NCBI GenBank assembly: GCA_937889595.1
Contig: CALAOR010000020.1
Coordinates: forward strand, 32,487 to 96,486
Source of the DNA: an uncultured bacterium
Lineage (GTDB): Bacteria > Oederibacteriota > PGYV01 > Palsa-1178
Direction of reading: 5' to 3'
Length of the DNA: 64,000 nt
Below, piece by piece: positions 15,499-23,460 of the stretch (position 1 is its first letter; each line of letters begins with the position of its first letter). The position numbers were made by a program, and so were the translations under genes. The notes under the pieces are model-generated. The model had not been told where the DNA came from. It saw only the letters and a list, made by a program, of their open reading frames with translations, and did not search any database.

Positions 15499-17094
15499 TT
15501 ACGCGTACGCTGTCCAGTCAATGTCAGGGAATAAGTTGTCTTTCCATTCCATCTCACTGAGGTAGACCGTGTCTATATTTCCCGACTTCAGCATCTCATA
15601 GAGCCTTGTAAAGCGGAATATGTGCTGGAGCGTTCTTTTCACGGCATACTCCACCATGGTCTTGGTCTGCATGATAAAGGCCCAGTCCGAGGACTGCGCC
15701 AGGAGTATTTCCCTTGCGGCCTGCTTTAAGGCCCGCTCTTCATCGGAAGTCCGCGGCTTGTACATGTATATGCCCGTCAGTTCCTTCATACGCGAATATG
15801 TCTTGTGCAGGTGCTTGTAGACCCAGTCATTTGACGCATTGAGCCAGTACTCGGCATAGCCTTTATATCCCCAGCTTGAAAACGTGGGGGTCACAACCTG
15901 GTTCTTCGGGAATTTTTCCAGGTACTCCGAAGGTGTGATCATCTTGAAAACGTTCTGGTCATAGAAAGTTTTTCTCATGAGATAATCTATAAATGAAGGG
16001 CCCTCGTACCACCAGTGCCCGAAAAGTTCCGCGTCATAAGGCGCGATGATTATGGGCTCGCGTTTCATGAGCCCCTTTAAGTGCTTGACCTGTTTTTCCC
16101 TGTTAAACATGAAATTACCGGCGTGGGAAGCCGCTACCTGAATGGCTGCCTGCGGGTCATAAGGTTGCTTTGCCGACATGTCCGTTTTTCCGGTAATCCT
16201 GTAATACTTCAACCCGGTATTCATCCTGATGCCGCTTTCATGTATATAAGGTTTTATATAATCGTAATCCAGGTCATATCCGATATCCCGGTAGAATTCC
16301 CTGTAGTTGACGTCGCCCGGGTATCCTTCTTCGGCGCTCCATACCTGCTTGGAGGACTCCATGTCGCGCGCGAACGCAGCAACTCCGGAACGGCAGTAAA
16401 CAGGCGCAAACACGCCGTACTTTGGCCTGGGTTTGCCGTATAATATGCCGTGGGTATCGACAAAGAAATATCTTATGCCGTATTTCCTCAGTATTTCATC
16501 ATCTCCCGGATTATATCCGCACTCGGGGAGCCATATGCCGCGCGGCTTCCTTCCGATGTGCTGTGTGTAATGGTCGACCGCGATTTTTACCTGCGCATTC
16601 AGCGCGTTACGGTCCGGGGACAAAGGAAAAAATCCGTGTGTGGCGCCGCATGTTATTATTTCGAGCTTGCCCTGTTCCTGCACCTGCTTAAAGCCTTCCA
16701 CCAGGTCTTTATTGTATTTTTCGCCGAATACATACCTGGCATTATAAAACTTCTCGCGGTACATGACGGCAGTGCGGTTAAAATGCGGTTCAAACTTAGT
16801 CCTTTGAACTTCCTTTTCGGCAAGTTCGATCATTTTATTGATATGCCTCATGTACCTGTCCTGAAGGAGCGGGTCCTTTAGCATGGACATGAGCGGCGGG
16901 GTGATCGACATGGTGATCCTGAAATCCACGCCGTCTTCTATGAGTTTATTATACACGTTAAGCAGCGGGATGTAGGTTTCTGTAATGGCCTCATACAGCC
17001 AGTATTCTTCCATGGGGTCGTTATATTCCGGGTGCCTTACAAATGGAAGATGAGCGTGCAGTACAAGCGCCAGATAGCCGTCAGGTTGATTCAT
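15499..17094 (-). CDS. GH57 family 1,4-alpha-glucan branching enzyme type (DUF1957)
   Basis: A 531-residue cytoplasmic glycoside hydrolase of family 57. It opens with LVLHAHLPFVRHPE and carries GIWLPECGY (catalytic Glu) and APYDAELFGHWWYEG (catalytic Asp), followed by the helical DUF1957 C-terminal domain. Characterised members form alpha-1,6 branches in glycogen-like glucans. The stop of the DUF4912 gene lies six bases upstream, so both are one operon; this pairing is common in bacteria with GH57 enzymes. The ribosome site is weak, perhaps because translation is coupled to the upstream gene. Confidence 0.9.
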   Translation of the reverse strand: MNQPDGYLALVLHAHLPFVRHPEYNDPMEEYWLYEAITETYIPLLNVYNKLIEDGVDFRITMSITPPLMSMLKDPLLQDRYMRHINKMIELAEKEVQRTKFEPHFNRTAVMYREKFYNARYVFGEKYNKDLVEGFKQVQEQGKLEIITCGATHGFFPLSPDRNALNAQVKIAVDHYTQHIGRKPRGIWLPECGYNPGDDEILRKYGIRYFFVDTHGILYGKPRPKYGVFAPVYCRSGVAAFARDMESSKQVWSAEEGYPGDVNYREFYRDIGYDLDYDYIKPYIHESGIRMNTGLKYYRITGKTDMSAKQPYDPQAAIQVAASHAGNFMFNREKQVKHLKGLMKREPIIIAPYDAELFGHWWYEGPSFIDYLMRKTFYDQNVFKMITPSEYLEKFPKNQVVTPTFSSWGYKGYAEYWLNASNDWVYKHLHKTYSRMKELTGIYMYKPRTSDEERALKQAAREILLAQSSDWAFIMQTKTMVEYAVKRTLQHIFRFTRLYEMLKSGNIDTVYLSEMEWKDNLFPDIDWTAYA

Positions 17095-17100
17095 ATATAT

Positions 17101-18249
17101 TTATTCCGTCTTCCTCTCCACGCTGATTTTGATGGTGATCGTTTCCGCCTTGTCGGATGATATTGCTTCAACAGGCAGGTTCATGACTCCGTTCGGAAGA
17201 TGAAACCTCAGGGAAAACGACCCGTCCGGCCTTAAATCAACTTTCTCGCCTTTTACGGTCAGGCTCGCGTCGCTTTCCGTGTTTCCGTAAAGTATCAGTT
17301 CCGTGTCGGCATTAAGAAAAAACCCGCGTTTCTTTGCCGGTCCTCCGCCTGCGGGGCTTGAAAAACTGCTTACGCCGCCGGAAGACAGGTCGGACTGGAG
17401 CCTGTTTCTTACACCCTCGGAACCTCCGATGCCTGTGCGGCCCCCTCCTCCGGATAACCTGAACAGTTCCTCAAAATCCTCGTCCACTATCATCCATTCT
17501 TCGTCGGTAAGCTGGGAAACATCATCGCTTGGGGCTATAACAACGTTGGACCTCGCGAGGAGGATGAATTTTCCCGATACGGTTTTGTAACCTATGTCAA
17601 CTATATAGGACCTTCCTGCATCCCATACATTGATATACCAGTTTCCGGCCTCTCCGTTCACCTGTATGTCCATAAACTTGTGTGAATTGGAACCGTTAAA
17701 ATTAACGTCTGTAATGTCATAAACCCTCAGGATGAGGTCGTATTTTTCATTGATCGCTTTTGCCTTTGACTCCATGAGGCTTAAGGACATATCCCAGTAT
17801 ACATAGCACCAGTGCGGGTCGCGCGTCATGAGCACTATCTTATCGTCTGCGTATTTCTCGGGTATGGTCGTTTCATGCCTTACCTGGGGTATTTCGGGTT
17901 TCACTTTCACTTCAGTGTCTTCAGCTTCAACTTTTACGAATTTGGAAGCCACTATCTCTGTTTCGTCGGCATCGTCTTCCATGTTATGCACGGCCATATC
18001 TTTTATTTTTTTAATTGCGGCCTTTTTTACAACTCTTTCCTTAACTGATGCCGAAGGTTCATAAGAAGCTGGTTTTCCGGTTTTAGGTATTATTTTTTTG
18101 ACTTTTGCCGCTTTTTCAGGCTTGTCAACAGCGATTTTTTTGTCAACAGTCTTTTTTACAGCCGTCTTTTTCACTACCGCCTTCTTAACCTTAGGTTCCG
18201 TGTTCGGCGCCTTCTTGACGGATTTCTTTTTGGAATCTTTATCTGCCAC
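17101..18249 (-). CDS. DUF4912 protein with basic Lys/Ala/Val N-terminus
   Basis: A 382-residue protein. Residues 1-110 are low-complexity, lysine-rich and histone-like (many KKAV/KKT runs). Then comes DUF4912 (about 125-250) with RDPHWCYVYWDMS and LRVYDITD, and a Ser/Gly linker to a C-terminal beta-rich segment (NADTELILYGNTESDASLTV) resembling an Ig-like glycan-associated module. The GTG start at 18249 is supported by GGCGGGGA. Linkage to the GH57 enzyme suggests a glucan-related role. The basic tail could bind polyanions. Both ideas are inference. Confidence 0.8.
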   Translation of the reverse strand: MADKDSKKKSVKKAPNTEPKVKKAVVKKTAVKKTVDKKIAVDKPEKAAKVKKIIPKTGKPASYEPSASVKERVVKKAAIKKIKDMAVHNMEDDADETEIVASKFVKVEAEDTEVKVKPEIPQVRHETTIPEKYADDKIVLMTRDPHWCYVYWDMSLSLMESKAKAINEKYDLILRVYDITDVNFNGSNSHKFMDIQVNGEAGNWYINVWDAGRSYIVDIGYKTVSGKFILLARSNVVIAPSDDVSQLTDEEWMIVDEDFEELFRLSGGGGRTGIGGSEGVRNRLQSDLSSGGVSSFSSPAGGGPAKKRGFFLNADTELILYGNTESDASLTVKGEKVDLRPDGSFSLRFHLPNGVMNLPVEAISSDKAETITIKISVERKTE

Positions 18250-18354
18250 TTTAAATCCCCGCCTTTCAAAAATGAAATATTTATTTTGTATTGTAAAATC
18301 GTCATAATAAAACAACAAAACCATTAAATTAAAATCGTATTAAAAATTGGCTGA

Positions 18355-18657
18355 TTACTGAGCAGGTCCTGTTCCTGGCATGGAATCGGCAAGGATCTGT
18401 ATGAGGTCTTTGCCCGGCTTGAATTTTACGACTTTTTTAGGCGGTACGTCCACTTTTTCTCCGGTTTTAGGGTTGCGTGCAATCCTGCCTTTTCTTTCTT
18501 TGATGGAAAAAGAGCCAAGGCCGGTCAACGAAACTTTCTCGCTTGCTTTTAAAGCATCCTGCGAGATTTTAACAAAATGATCCAGTACTTTTTCAATGTC
18601 TTTTTTCGGTAATGCTACATTTTCTCCGATTTTGTCAACCATTTCGATTTTAGTCAT
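18355..18657 (-). CDS. HU-family DNA-binding protein
   Basis: A 100-residue histone-like protein with the full HU/IHF fold: helices (DKIGENVALPKKDIEKVLDH), GLGSFSIKERKGRIARNPKTG and the DNA-binding arm VDVPPKKVVKFKPGKDL. It bends and compacts DNA as a dimer. A strong promoter lies just upstream (18692-18719), in keeping with high expression. About ten C-terminal residues (SMPGTGPAQ) extend beyond the usual end. Confidence 0.93.
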   Translation of the reverse strand: MTKIEMVDKIGENVALPKKDIEKVLDHFVKISQDALKASEKVSLTGLGSFSIKERKGRIARNPKTGEKVDVPPKKVVKFKPGKDLIQILADSMPGTGPAQ

Positions 18658-18691
18658 AGTTTTAAAATCCCTCCTTCATCATTTTTGTTAT

Positions 18692-18719
18692 ATTTTACAG
18701 GAAAATAATGAAATGTCAA
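18692..18719 (-). promoter_or_regulatory. Sigma-70-type promoter of the HU gene
   Basis: On the minus strand a perfect -35 TTGACA (18714-18719) is followed after 16 bases by TAAAAT (18692-18697). GGAGGG and the start codon of the HU gene follow within about 35 bases. Confidence 0.75.
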
Positions 18720-18782
18720 GGTCATTTTTCCAAAAACGGCAAAAAACACAAGGAGTTGATAAATTAAAGCTGAATTATAAAT

Positions 18783-19271
18783 TCATAATTTTTTGTACCT
18801 TTTTTTTATTAATCCCGCCACATATGGCGGAACAAACTGGCCCACATTACCCCCATGAACAGCTATTTCCTTTACCGCGGAGGATGAAATATACAGGTAT
18901 TTTTCGTCAGGCATCATATATATAAGTTCTATATCATCGCCCATCATCTTCTTATTAAGCAGGGCAAGCTGGAACTCGTATTCAAAATCGGAAATGGCGC
19001 GCAGCCCTCTTATAACCAGCCTTTTCTTTGCCTGTTTCATATAATCAACCAGCAGCCCGCTGTAGCAGTCAACTTTGACGCCTTTTAAACCTTTTATAAC
19101 CTGCCTTATCATATCCATACGTTCTTCAACGGAGAAAAACGGCGTTTTATGAAAACTTTCAGCAACCGCGACCGTCACTTCATCATACATTTTCGACGCG
19201 CGTTCGATAATATCCAGGTGTCCCTTAGTTATCGGGTCAAAAGTTCCCGGGTATACAACTTTGCGTTTCAT
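18783..19271 (-). CDS. coaD: Phosphopantetheine adenylyltransferase
   Basis: A 162-residue protein, the normal length. It shows YPGTFDPITKGHLDIIERA (the T/HxGH-type nucleotide-binding site), RGLRAISDFEYEFQLA and the late ISSSAVKEIA. CoaD transfers AMP from ATP to 4'-phosphopantetheine, the penultimate step of coenzyme A synthesis. It appears to be transcribed alone, between the HU gene and folD. Confidence 0.96.
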   Translation of the reverse strand: MKRKVVYPGTFDPITKGHLDIIERASKMYDEVTVAVAESFHKTPFFSVEERMDMIRQVIKGLKGVKVDCYSGLLVDYMKQAKKRLVIRGLRAISDFEYEFQLALLNKKMMGDDIELIYMMPDEKYLYISSSAVKEIAVHGGNVGQFVPPYVAGLIKKRYKKL

Positions 19272-19349
19272 TTAAACCTCCTGATTTTGTGACTTTCAAA
19301 CTGTGCCAATTGGCCGTAATTAGTCATTTGTAATTTGTAATCAGTAATT

Positions 19350-20198
19350 TTACTTCGCTTCCTGCTGCATTAAATACGCCTCATACGTGTTGCTCATCAG
19401 CATTGCCCTTGTCATGAGGCCCACGCCGCCTGGTACGGGTGTGATAAACGATGCCTTTTCCTTAACCTCATCAAAATCAACATCACCGCAAAGTTTCCCG
19501 TTTTCATCCCTGTTCATTCCCACATCCACGACTATAGCGCCTTCCTTGACCATGCCTGCTTTTACAAACCTGGTTTTTCCTATGGCCGCCACCAATATGT
19601 CCGCCTGCCTGGTTATGGACGGCAGGTCCTTTGTGCGCGAATGGCATATGGTTACAGTCGCGTGTTCCGCCAGCAGCAAAATTGCCATGGGCTTGCCCAC
19701 AATGTTGCTTCTGCCTATAACAACGGCATTCTTTCCTTTCATATCAACCCCTGTGGCTCTTATCATTTCAATGCATCCTTTCGGAGTGCAGGCAACGAGC
19801 CCCTTACTGCCGGTAAAAAGCCTTCCAGCGCTGTTATAGGTAAAACCATCCACATCTTTCACAGGTTCTATGGAATTTGTTATCAGTTCCTCGTTAAGAT
19901 GTTTTGGCAGCGGCAGCTGCACCAATATTCCGTTTATATCTTTTCTTAAATTAAGTTCCTTTACAAGTTTTAAAACGTCTTCCTGCGCAGCATCCCCCGG
20001 CAGCCTGAACATCTCGGACAAGTATCCGACTTCAAGCGCGTCTTTTTCCTTTCCGCCCACGTAAATTTTGGAAGCGGGATCCTCGCCGACAAGTATCACA
20101 GCCAGGCCCGGTTTTATTCCCTGCTTTGTGATTTTATCCTTTAAAGATGCTTTAATTGCGGCGGCCATTGCTTTCCCGTCCAGTATTTTCGCTGTCAT
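19350..20198 (-). CDS. folD: Bifunctional methylenetetrahydrofolate dehydrogenase/cyclohydrolase
   Basis: A 282-residue FolD. It carries KIYVGGKEKDALEVGY (catalytic Lys region), GILVQLPLPKHL, VIGRSNIVGKPMA (dinucleotide-binding loop) and the closing PGGVGLMTRAML. It interconverts 5,10-methylene- and 10-formyl-tetrahydrofolate. The ATG at 20198 is preferred over an in-frame upstream ATG because GAGAGG precedes it and MTAKILDGK is the usual N-terminus. Confidence 0.96.
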   Translation of the reverse strand: MTAKILDGKAMAAAIKASLKDKITKQGIKPGLAVILVGEDPASKIYVGGKEKDALEVGYLSEMFRLPGDAAQEDVLKLVKELNLRKDINGILVQLPLPKHLNEELITNSIEPVKDVDGFTYNSAGRLFTGSKGLVACTPKGCIEMIRATGVDMKGKNAVVIGRSNIVGKPMAILLLAEHATVTICHSRTKDLPSITRQADILVAAIGKTRFVKAGMVKEGAIVVDVGMNRDENGKLCGDVDFDEVKEKASFITPVPGGVGLMTRAMLMSNTYEAYLMQQEAK

Positions 20199-20275
20199 GG
20201 AATTCCTCTCATTTATCGGCATTTGCCTTCTTTTATCCGCATTATTATAAAACAAAATGACCGCCGTGTAAATAC

Positions 20276-20306
20276 AAAAGGCCGGTTATAAGACACGGCC
20301 TTTTTA
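20276..20306 (-). terminator. Rho-independent terminator after the FkbM methyltransferase gene
   Basis: A hairpin of AAAGGCCG and CGGCCTTT with a ten-base loop and T-runs on both strands. It lies between the end of the FkbM gene and the start of folD, so it can separate the two transcripts. Confidence 0.7.
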
Positions 20307-20354
20307 AAATCAGATCATTTGTATTCGGCTTTTTTTTTGCTTTTTGACCGGGCG

Positions 20355-21233
20355 TTATGGCAGGACTGCCGATTTATTTCTTACCGCAAAAATGTTTGTA
20401 AACCTGTCGTTTTCCGGCGTGTACGCGGAAAGCATCCTGGAAAAATCAGCCGGCTGCCACAGCTTATTTTGGGTGCATTCGATTATGTCATAAACTAAAA
20501 AACCGGCTTTTTCAAGGAACCGCAGCAAATCAGCCGGATCATCGCCGGCCTTTACCAGGCCCGACGGCCAGAACTCAATCTGGATCATCACACCGGGATT
20601 ATTTTCAAGGGTGGCTGCCATTCCTTTTAGGGCCTTAAAATCCGCGCCCTGTATGTCTGTTTTTATGTAATCAACTTCGGCTGTTTTGCCTTTAAGGTAA
20701 TCATCTATTGTTGTTGCATCCACTTCCTGCCATGGTTTTGCATTTTCTCCGCCCGAAATGCGGTGATCTCCTGCGTTGTCGTCCGAAAGAAAAAGTTTTA
20801 TCCTGCCATTTTCATCAGACACGGCGCTGTGTTCGGTTATTATATTGTCATAGCCGTTGACCCTGACATTTTCAACCAGCAGGTCATAATTCTTTTTTTC
20901 AGGTTCAAAAGCATAAACCCTGCCTTTGGGCCCCGCCAATTTTGAAAAAAGCAGGGAATAATATCCGGCATTCGCGCCAATATCAAGGCATGTAAAACCC
21001 GGCTTTATCATGCGCTTTACAAGCGCGGTCTCGAATGGCTCATAATGGCCGTCTTCGTTTATAGTCATGCCGAAAAATTCATCAATATGCATCCTGTGGC
21101 CCTCGATATTTACGATATTCCAGCCGGCAAGCCTGATCCCCAGCCTGTATAAACCCCGCAAAACAGGGATTTTTGTCAGTCCGCGGCCCGACAGCCGGCT
21201 TTTTTTCCATAATTCAAGAAGTTTTTTAAACAA
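20355..21233 (-). CDS. FkbM-family SAM-dependent methyltransferase
   Basis: A 292-residue protein. The Rossmann core has FTCLDIGANAGYYSLLFSKL (SAM loop), RVYAFEPEKKNYDLLVENV and the FkbM-typical DYIKTDIQGADFKALKGM. FkbM enzymes methylate hydroxyl groups of sugars or natural products. The N-terminal 70 residues are basic. Apart from the terminator and tRNA region around it, there is no helpful neighbour, so the substrate is unknown. Confidence 0.88.
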   Translation of the reverse strand: MFKKLLELWKKSRLSGRGLTKIPVLRGLYRLGIRLAGWNIVNIEGHRMHIDEFFGMTINEDGHYEPFETALVKRMIKPGFTCLDIGANAGYYSLLFSKLAGPKGRVYAFEPEKKNYDLLVENVRVNGYDNIITEHSAVSDENGRIKLFLSDDNAGDHRISGGENAKPWQEVDATTIDDYLKGKTAEVDYIKTDIQGADFKALKGMAATLENNPGVMIQIEFWPSGLVKAGDDPADLLRFLEKAGFLVYDIIECTQNKLWQPADFSRMLSAYTPENDRFTNIFAVRNKSAVLP

Positions 21234-21306
21234 GTATATTCTCCATGGTAAATTTTTTCAAGGATTGGAACGGTTGGGAATTTATAGCCGAAAAAATACT
21301 CAGCCT

Positions 21307-21433
21307 TTAAGGGTTAAGGATTAAGAGTTTAGAATTAAGGAAATTTTCTGACCCGTTTGCGAGTATTCAACCGGTCTCCTTAATCCTCAACCCTTAATTC
21401 TTAATCCTCCCAAATTTTCATCAGAAAATTTGG
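21307..21433. repeat. tRNA-Gln 3'-flanking repeat, copy 1
   Basis: About 125 bases: AAGGGTTAAGGATTAAG, a central GTTTGCGAGTATTCAACCG, then CTTAATCCTCAACCC and its imperfect complement to the left arm, ending in the palindrome CCAAATTTTC/GAAAATTTGG. The rightmost TGG is the complement of the tRNA CCA end. A nearly identical copy flanks the other tRNA-Gln (48967-49089). Confidence 0.85.
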
Positions 21434-21506
21434 CTGCCGGGGTAGGACTCGAACCTACAACCGCCTGAGTCAGAGTCAGGTGTCCTACCAATTAGACGAC
21501 CCGGCA
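21431..21506 (-). tRNA. tRNA-Gln (anticodon CTG)
   Basis: Minus strand. The acceptor TGCCGGG pairs with CCCGGCA, the anticodon stem is CCTGA/TCAGG around CTCTGAC, so the anticodon is CTG, and the T arm is GTAGG-TTCGAGT-CCTAC. The discriminator is G and CCA is encoded (21431-21433). The CCA is also the first three bases of the flanking palindrome. Confidence 0.95.
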
Positions 21507-21571
21507 ACATAAAGTGTTTATATATATAACATTATATTATTTTATAGTCAACTGTTTTTAGCGATTCTTGC

Positions 21572-21599
21572 TTGACATATATGTTATACATGTTATTAT
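21572..21599 (+). promoter_or_regulatory. Promoter of the stalk/PorV operon
   Basis: TTGACA (21572-21577), a 16-base spacer and TATTAT (21594-21599), followed by TTTGGAGG just before the ATG at 21653. It is one of only two places in the window where transcription clearly runs on the plus strand. Confidence 0.7.
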
Positions 21600-21652
21600 T
21601 ATAAAGATTTTGAGGCAATTAAAACATAAATAAAATTTGGAGGTTTTGAATA

Positions 21653-22225
21653 ATGAAGAAGCTAATTATTGTTTTTGCTTGTCTTTTGTCAGCGGGCCTG
21701 GTTTTAGCGGTTTCGGCTTCTGAAACTGTTACGCCCACAACCACTGAGACTGTTACCGCGACGTCCACAGCCACATTTACCGTCACACCTACCACCACCG
21801 AGACTATTGTGGCTTCAGAGACTATGACGTCCACGATTACAGACACAAATACTCAGACCTTCACAAACTCACCCACCAGCACTATTACCCCGACATTTAC
21901 CGTTACGCCGACTCCTCAAGGCAAGGCTTTTGCCTTCCCTAACCCGGCAAAAAATACCAAAGAGATCGGTTTTGCTTATCCGTTATATGAAAACAATATA
22001 GAAAATCCCGACAAGAAAGTCCAGTTTGTCACTATTATTGTTAAGGCTGTTAACGGCGAAGAAGCGGGGCGCGCCTATGACCCGTCGCCAAACGGTTACA
22101 CTTACGTGGACATTTCAAAATATGCACGCGGTATTTATTTGTACCAAATAATCCTGCGCTATCCAGACGGCACTGAAAAGAAATTCCCGCTTGATAAGTT
22201 CGGCAAATTCGCGGTAATAAAATGA
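21653..22225 (+). CDS. Secreted Thr-rich stalk protein with T9SS type A-like C-terminal domain
   Basis: A 190-residue protein: signal peptide, then about 65 residues of Thr/Ser/Glu/Pro repeats (TPTTTETVTATSTATFTVTP), then a folded C-terminal domain starting FAFPNPAKN and ending GIYLYQIILRYPDGTEKKF with a terminal FGKFAVIK. The PNPA opening, the G-x-Y-x-Y-x-I strand and the Lys-rich end resemble type IX secretion sorting domains. The next gene, overlapping by the TGA, is a PorV-like protein; PorV is the outer-membrane receptor for such domains. That they work together is inference. Confidence 0.75.
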   Translation: MKKLIIVFACLLSAGLVLAVSASETVTPTTTETVTATSTATFTVTPTTTETIVASETMTSTITDTNTQTFTNSPTSTITPTFTVTPTPQGKAFAFPNPAKNTKEIGFAYPLYENNIENPDKKVQFVTIIVKAVNGEEAGRAYDPSPNGYTYVDISKYARGIYLYQIILRYPDGTEKKFPLDKFGKFAVIK

Positions 22226-22236
22226 GGAGCGCCAAC

Positions 22237-23190
22237 ATGAAGAAACTTACATTATCACTGATTTTGATCGCAGCTTTTTCCACGGCCGTATCAGCCTCAA
22301 ACGTGACGAACATACCTGATGTTTCATCCGGCGTTTCAGGGAAGTTTTCGACCATAAATACGGGCGCTGCGGCTTCCGGCATGGGAAACGCTTACATTGG
22401 CGCGTCAATAGACGCCGTTTCGATATTTTGGAACCCTGCAGGGCTTGAAAACATGAAGAAAAAAGAGGATGAATGGAGCATGTATTTCTCACATAATATG
22501 TGGCTGAATACAATTACCATTGACTCTTTGAGCGTGGCAAAAAGCGTCAAAAATATCGGTGTTTTTGCCGCGGCTATTTCTTACTTTGGCGCCGGCGATA
22601 TGGAGAATTACGGCATTGATTACGCTTCAAATCCCGTTGATCTAAACCGGACGTTTTCGTCTTACACCATTATAGGCAGCATAGCGTACGCGAACAACCT
22701 CGATAATAATATTGATTTCGGAGTTGTCATGAACTATTTTTATGACAGCATAGCCTCTTCCCCCGCAAACGCAGTTTCTTTTGACCTGGGGCTCCGTTAT
22801 TTCTTCACACCCTTAAAAGGGCTGTCTTTCAACCTTGTCGCTAAAAATTGGGGCGGGCAGCTTGGCGGCGACACTATGGATAAGGAAGTCTCTTTCGGCG
22901 CATTATACACAACTGAAATAGAAAAGTGGGTTATCTCCGCCGAGTATGACCTTGTCGGGAAGATCAGGAATACGGCCCTTCAGAACTTCGGCCTCGAATT
23001 CAAAACGCCGTATTTATTTACATTCCGTACCGGTTACTTCACGGATAACAACATTGTTGACGCGGGATTCAAGCACATCTCTTTCGGCGTCGGCCTGAAT
23101 GTCAACCAAAAATACACTATTGACTTCTCATTTGAGCCGTACGGGGAGTTGGGAAACGTTTACAAGTCTTCTTTTGGAGCTGATTTTTAG
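22237..23190 (+). CDS. PorV/PorQ-like outer-membrane protein
   Basis: A 317-residue protein with a signal peptide and the family opening SGKFSTINTGAAASGMGNAY followed by SIDAVSIFWNPAGL. The remainder is a beta-barrel of the FadL/OMPP1 type, ending in an aromatic FGADF strand. The start at 22237 uses GAGGAG located in the end of the upstream gene; an in-frame ATG at 22222 overlaps that gene's stop. Co-transcription with a protein carrying a sorting-like domain fits a secretion role. The terminator at 23207 closes the operon. Confidence 0.85.
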   Translation: MKKLTLSLILIAAFSTAVSASNVTNIPDVSSGVSGKFSTINTGAAASGMGNAYIGASIDAVSIFWNPAGLENMKKKEDEWSMYFSHNMWLNTITIDSLSVAKSVKNIGVFAAAISYFGAGDMENYGIDYASNPVDLNRTFSSYTIIGSIAYANNLDNNIDFGVVMNYFYDSIASSPANAVSFDLGLRYFFTPLKGLSFNLVAKNWGGQLGGDTMDKEVSFGALYTTEIEKWVISAEYDLVGKIRNTALQNFGLEFKTPYLFTFRTGYFTDNNIVDAGFKHISFGVGLNVNQKYTIDFSFEPYGELGNVYKSSFGADF

Positions 23191-23206
23191 GACTTTTATA
23201 TAAAAT

Positions 23207-23239
23207 AAAAAAGGCGCGGGAAAACCGCGCCTTTTTTAT
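23207..23239. terminator. Bidirectional terminator
   Basis: GGCGCGG, an AAAA loop and CCGCGCC, flanked by an A-run on the left and a T-run on the right. It ends the plus-strand stalk/PorV operon and can also act on minus-strand transcripts. Confidence 0.9.
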
Positions 23240-23287
23240 TTTAATCCGCCTTCAAAAAAATAACATGTTGAAAATTACCGTTTATAT

Positions 23288-23460
23288 GATACTGTCGGAA
23301 AACCATATAAAACCATGAAATTCTTTATCGTGTCAGGTGCCGATTAATTATTTCTATGGCCTGTGCGCTACTAAAACCCTTATAATACAGGCGCACAATC
23401 CATAGAAATAATTAATCGACGCCTGACACGACCTATCATAAAGGTTTTTCCGACAGTATC
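23288..23460. repeat. Nested hairpin element with terminal inverted repeats, copy A
   Basis: Terminal repeats GATACTGTCGGAAAA and the complement TTTTCCGACAGTATC bound the element. Inside is a long hairpin. The outer stem TCGTGTC/GACACGA and inner stem TTTCTATGG/CCATAGAAA are identical to copy B (41804-42013). Between them is a 16-base stem segment (GGTGCCGATTAATTA against TAATTAATCGACGCC) that is unrelated to copy B. The loop carries TGTGCGC/GCGCACA around a TATAAT-containing stretch. The last base forms part of the TAG stop of the sigma-54 activator gene. Confidence 0.85.

Noticed and set aside
23288..23460. Insertion sequence
   Set aside because: Terminal inverted repeats are present, but the 173 bases encode no transposase; at most a non-autonomous element.
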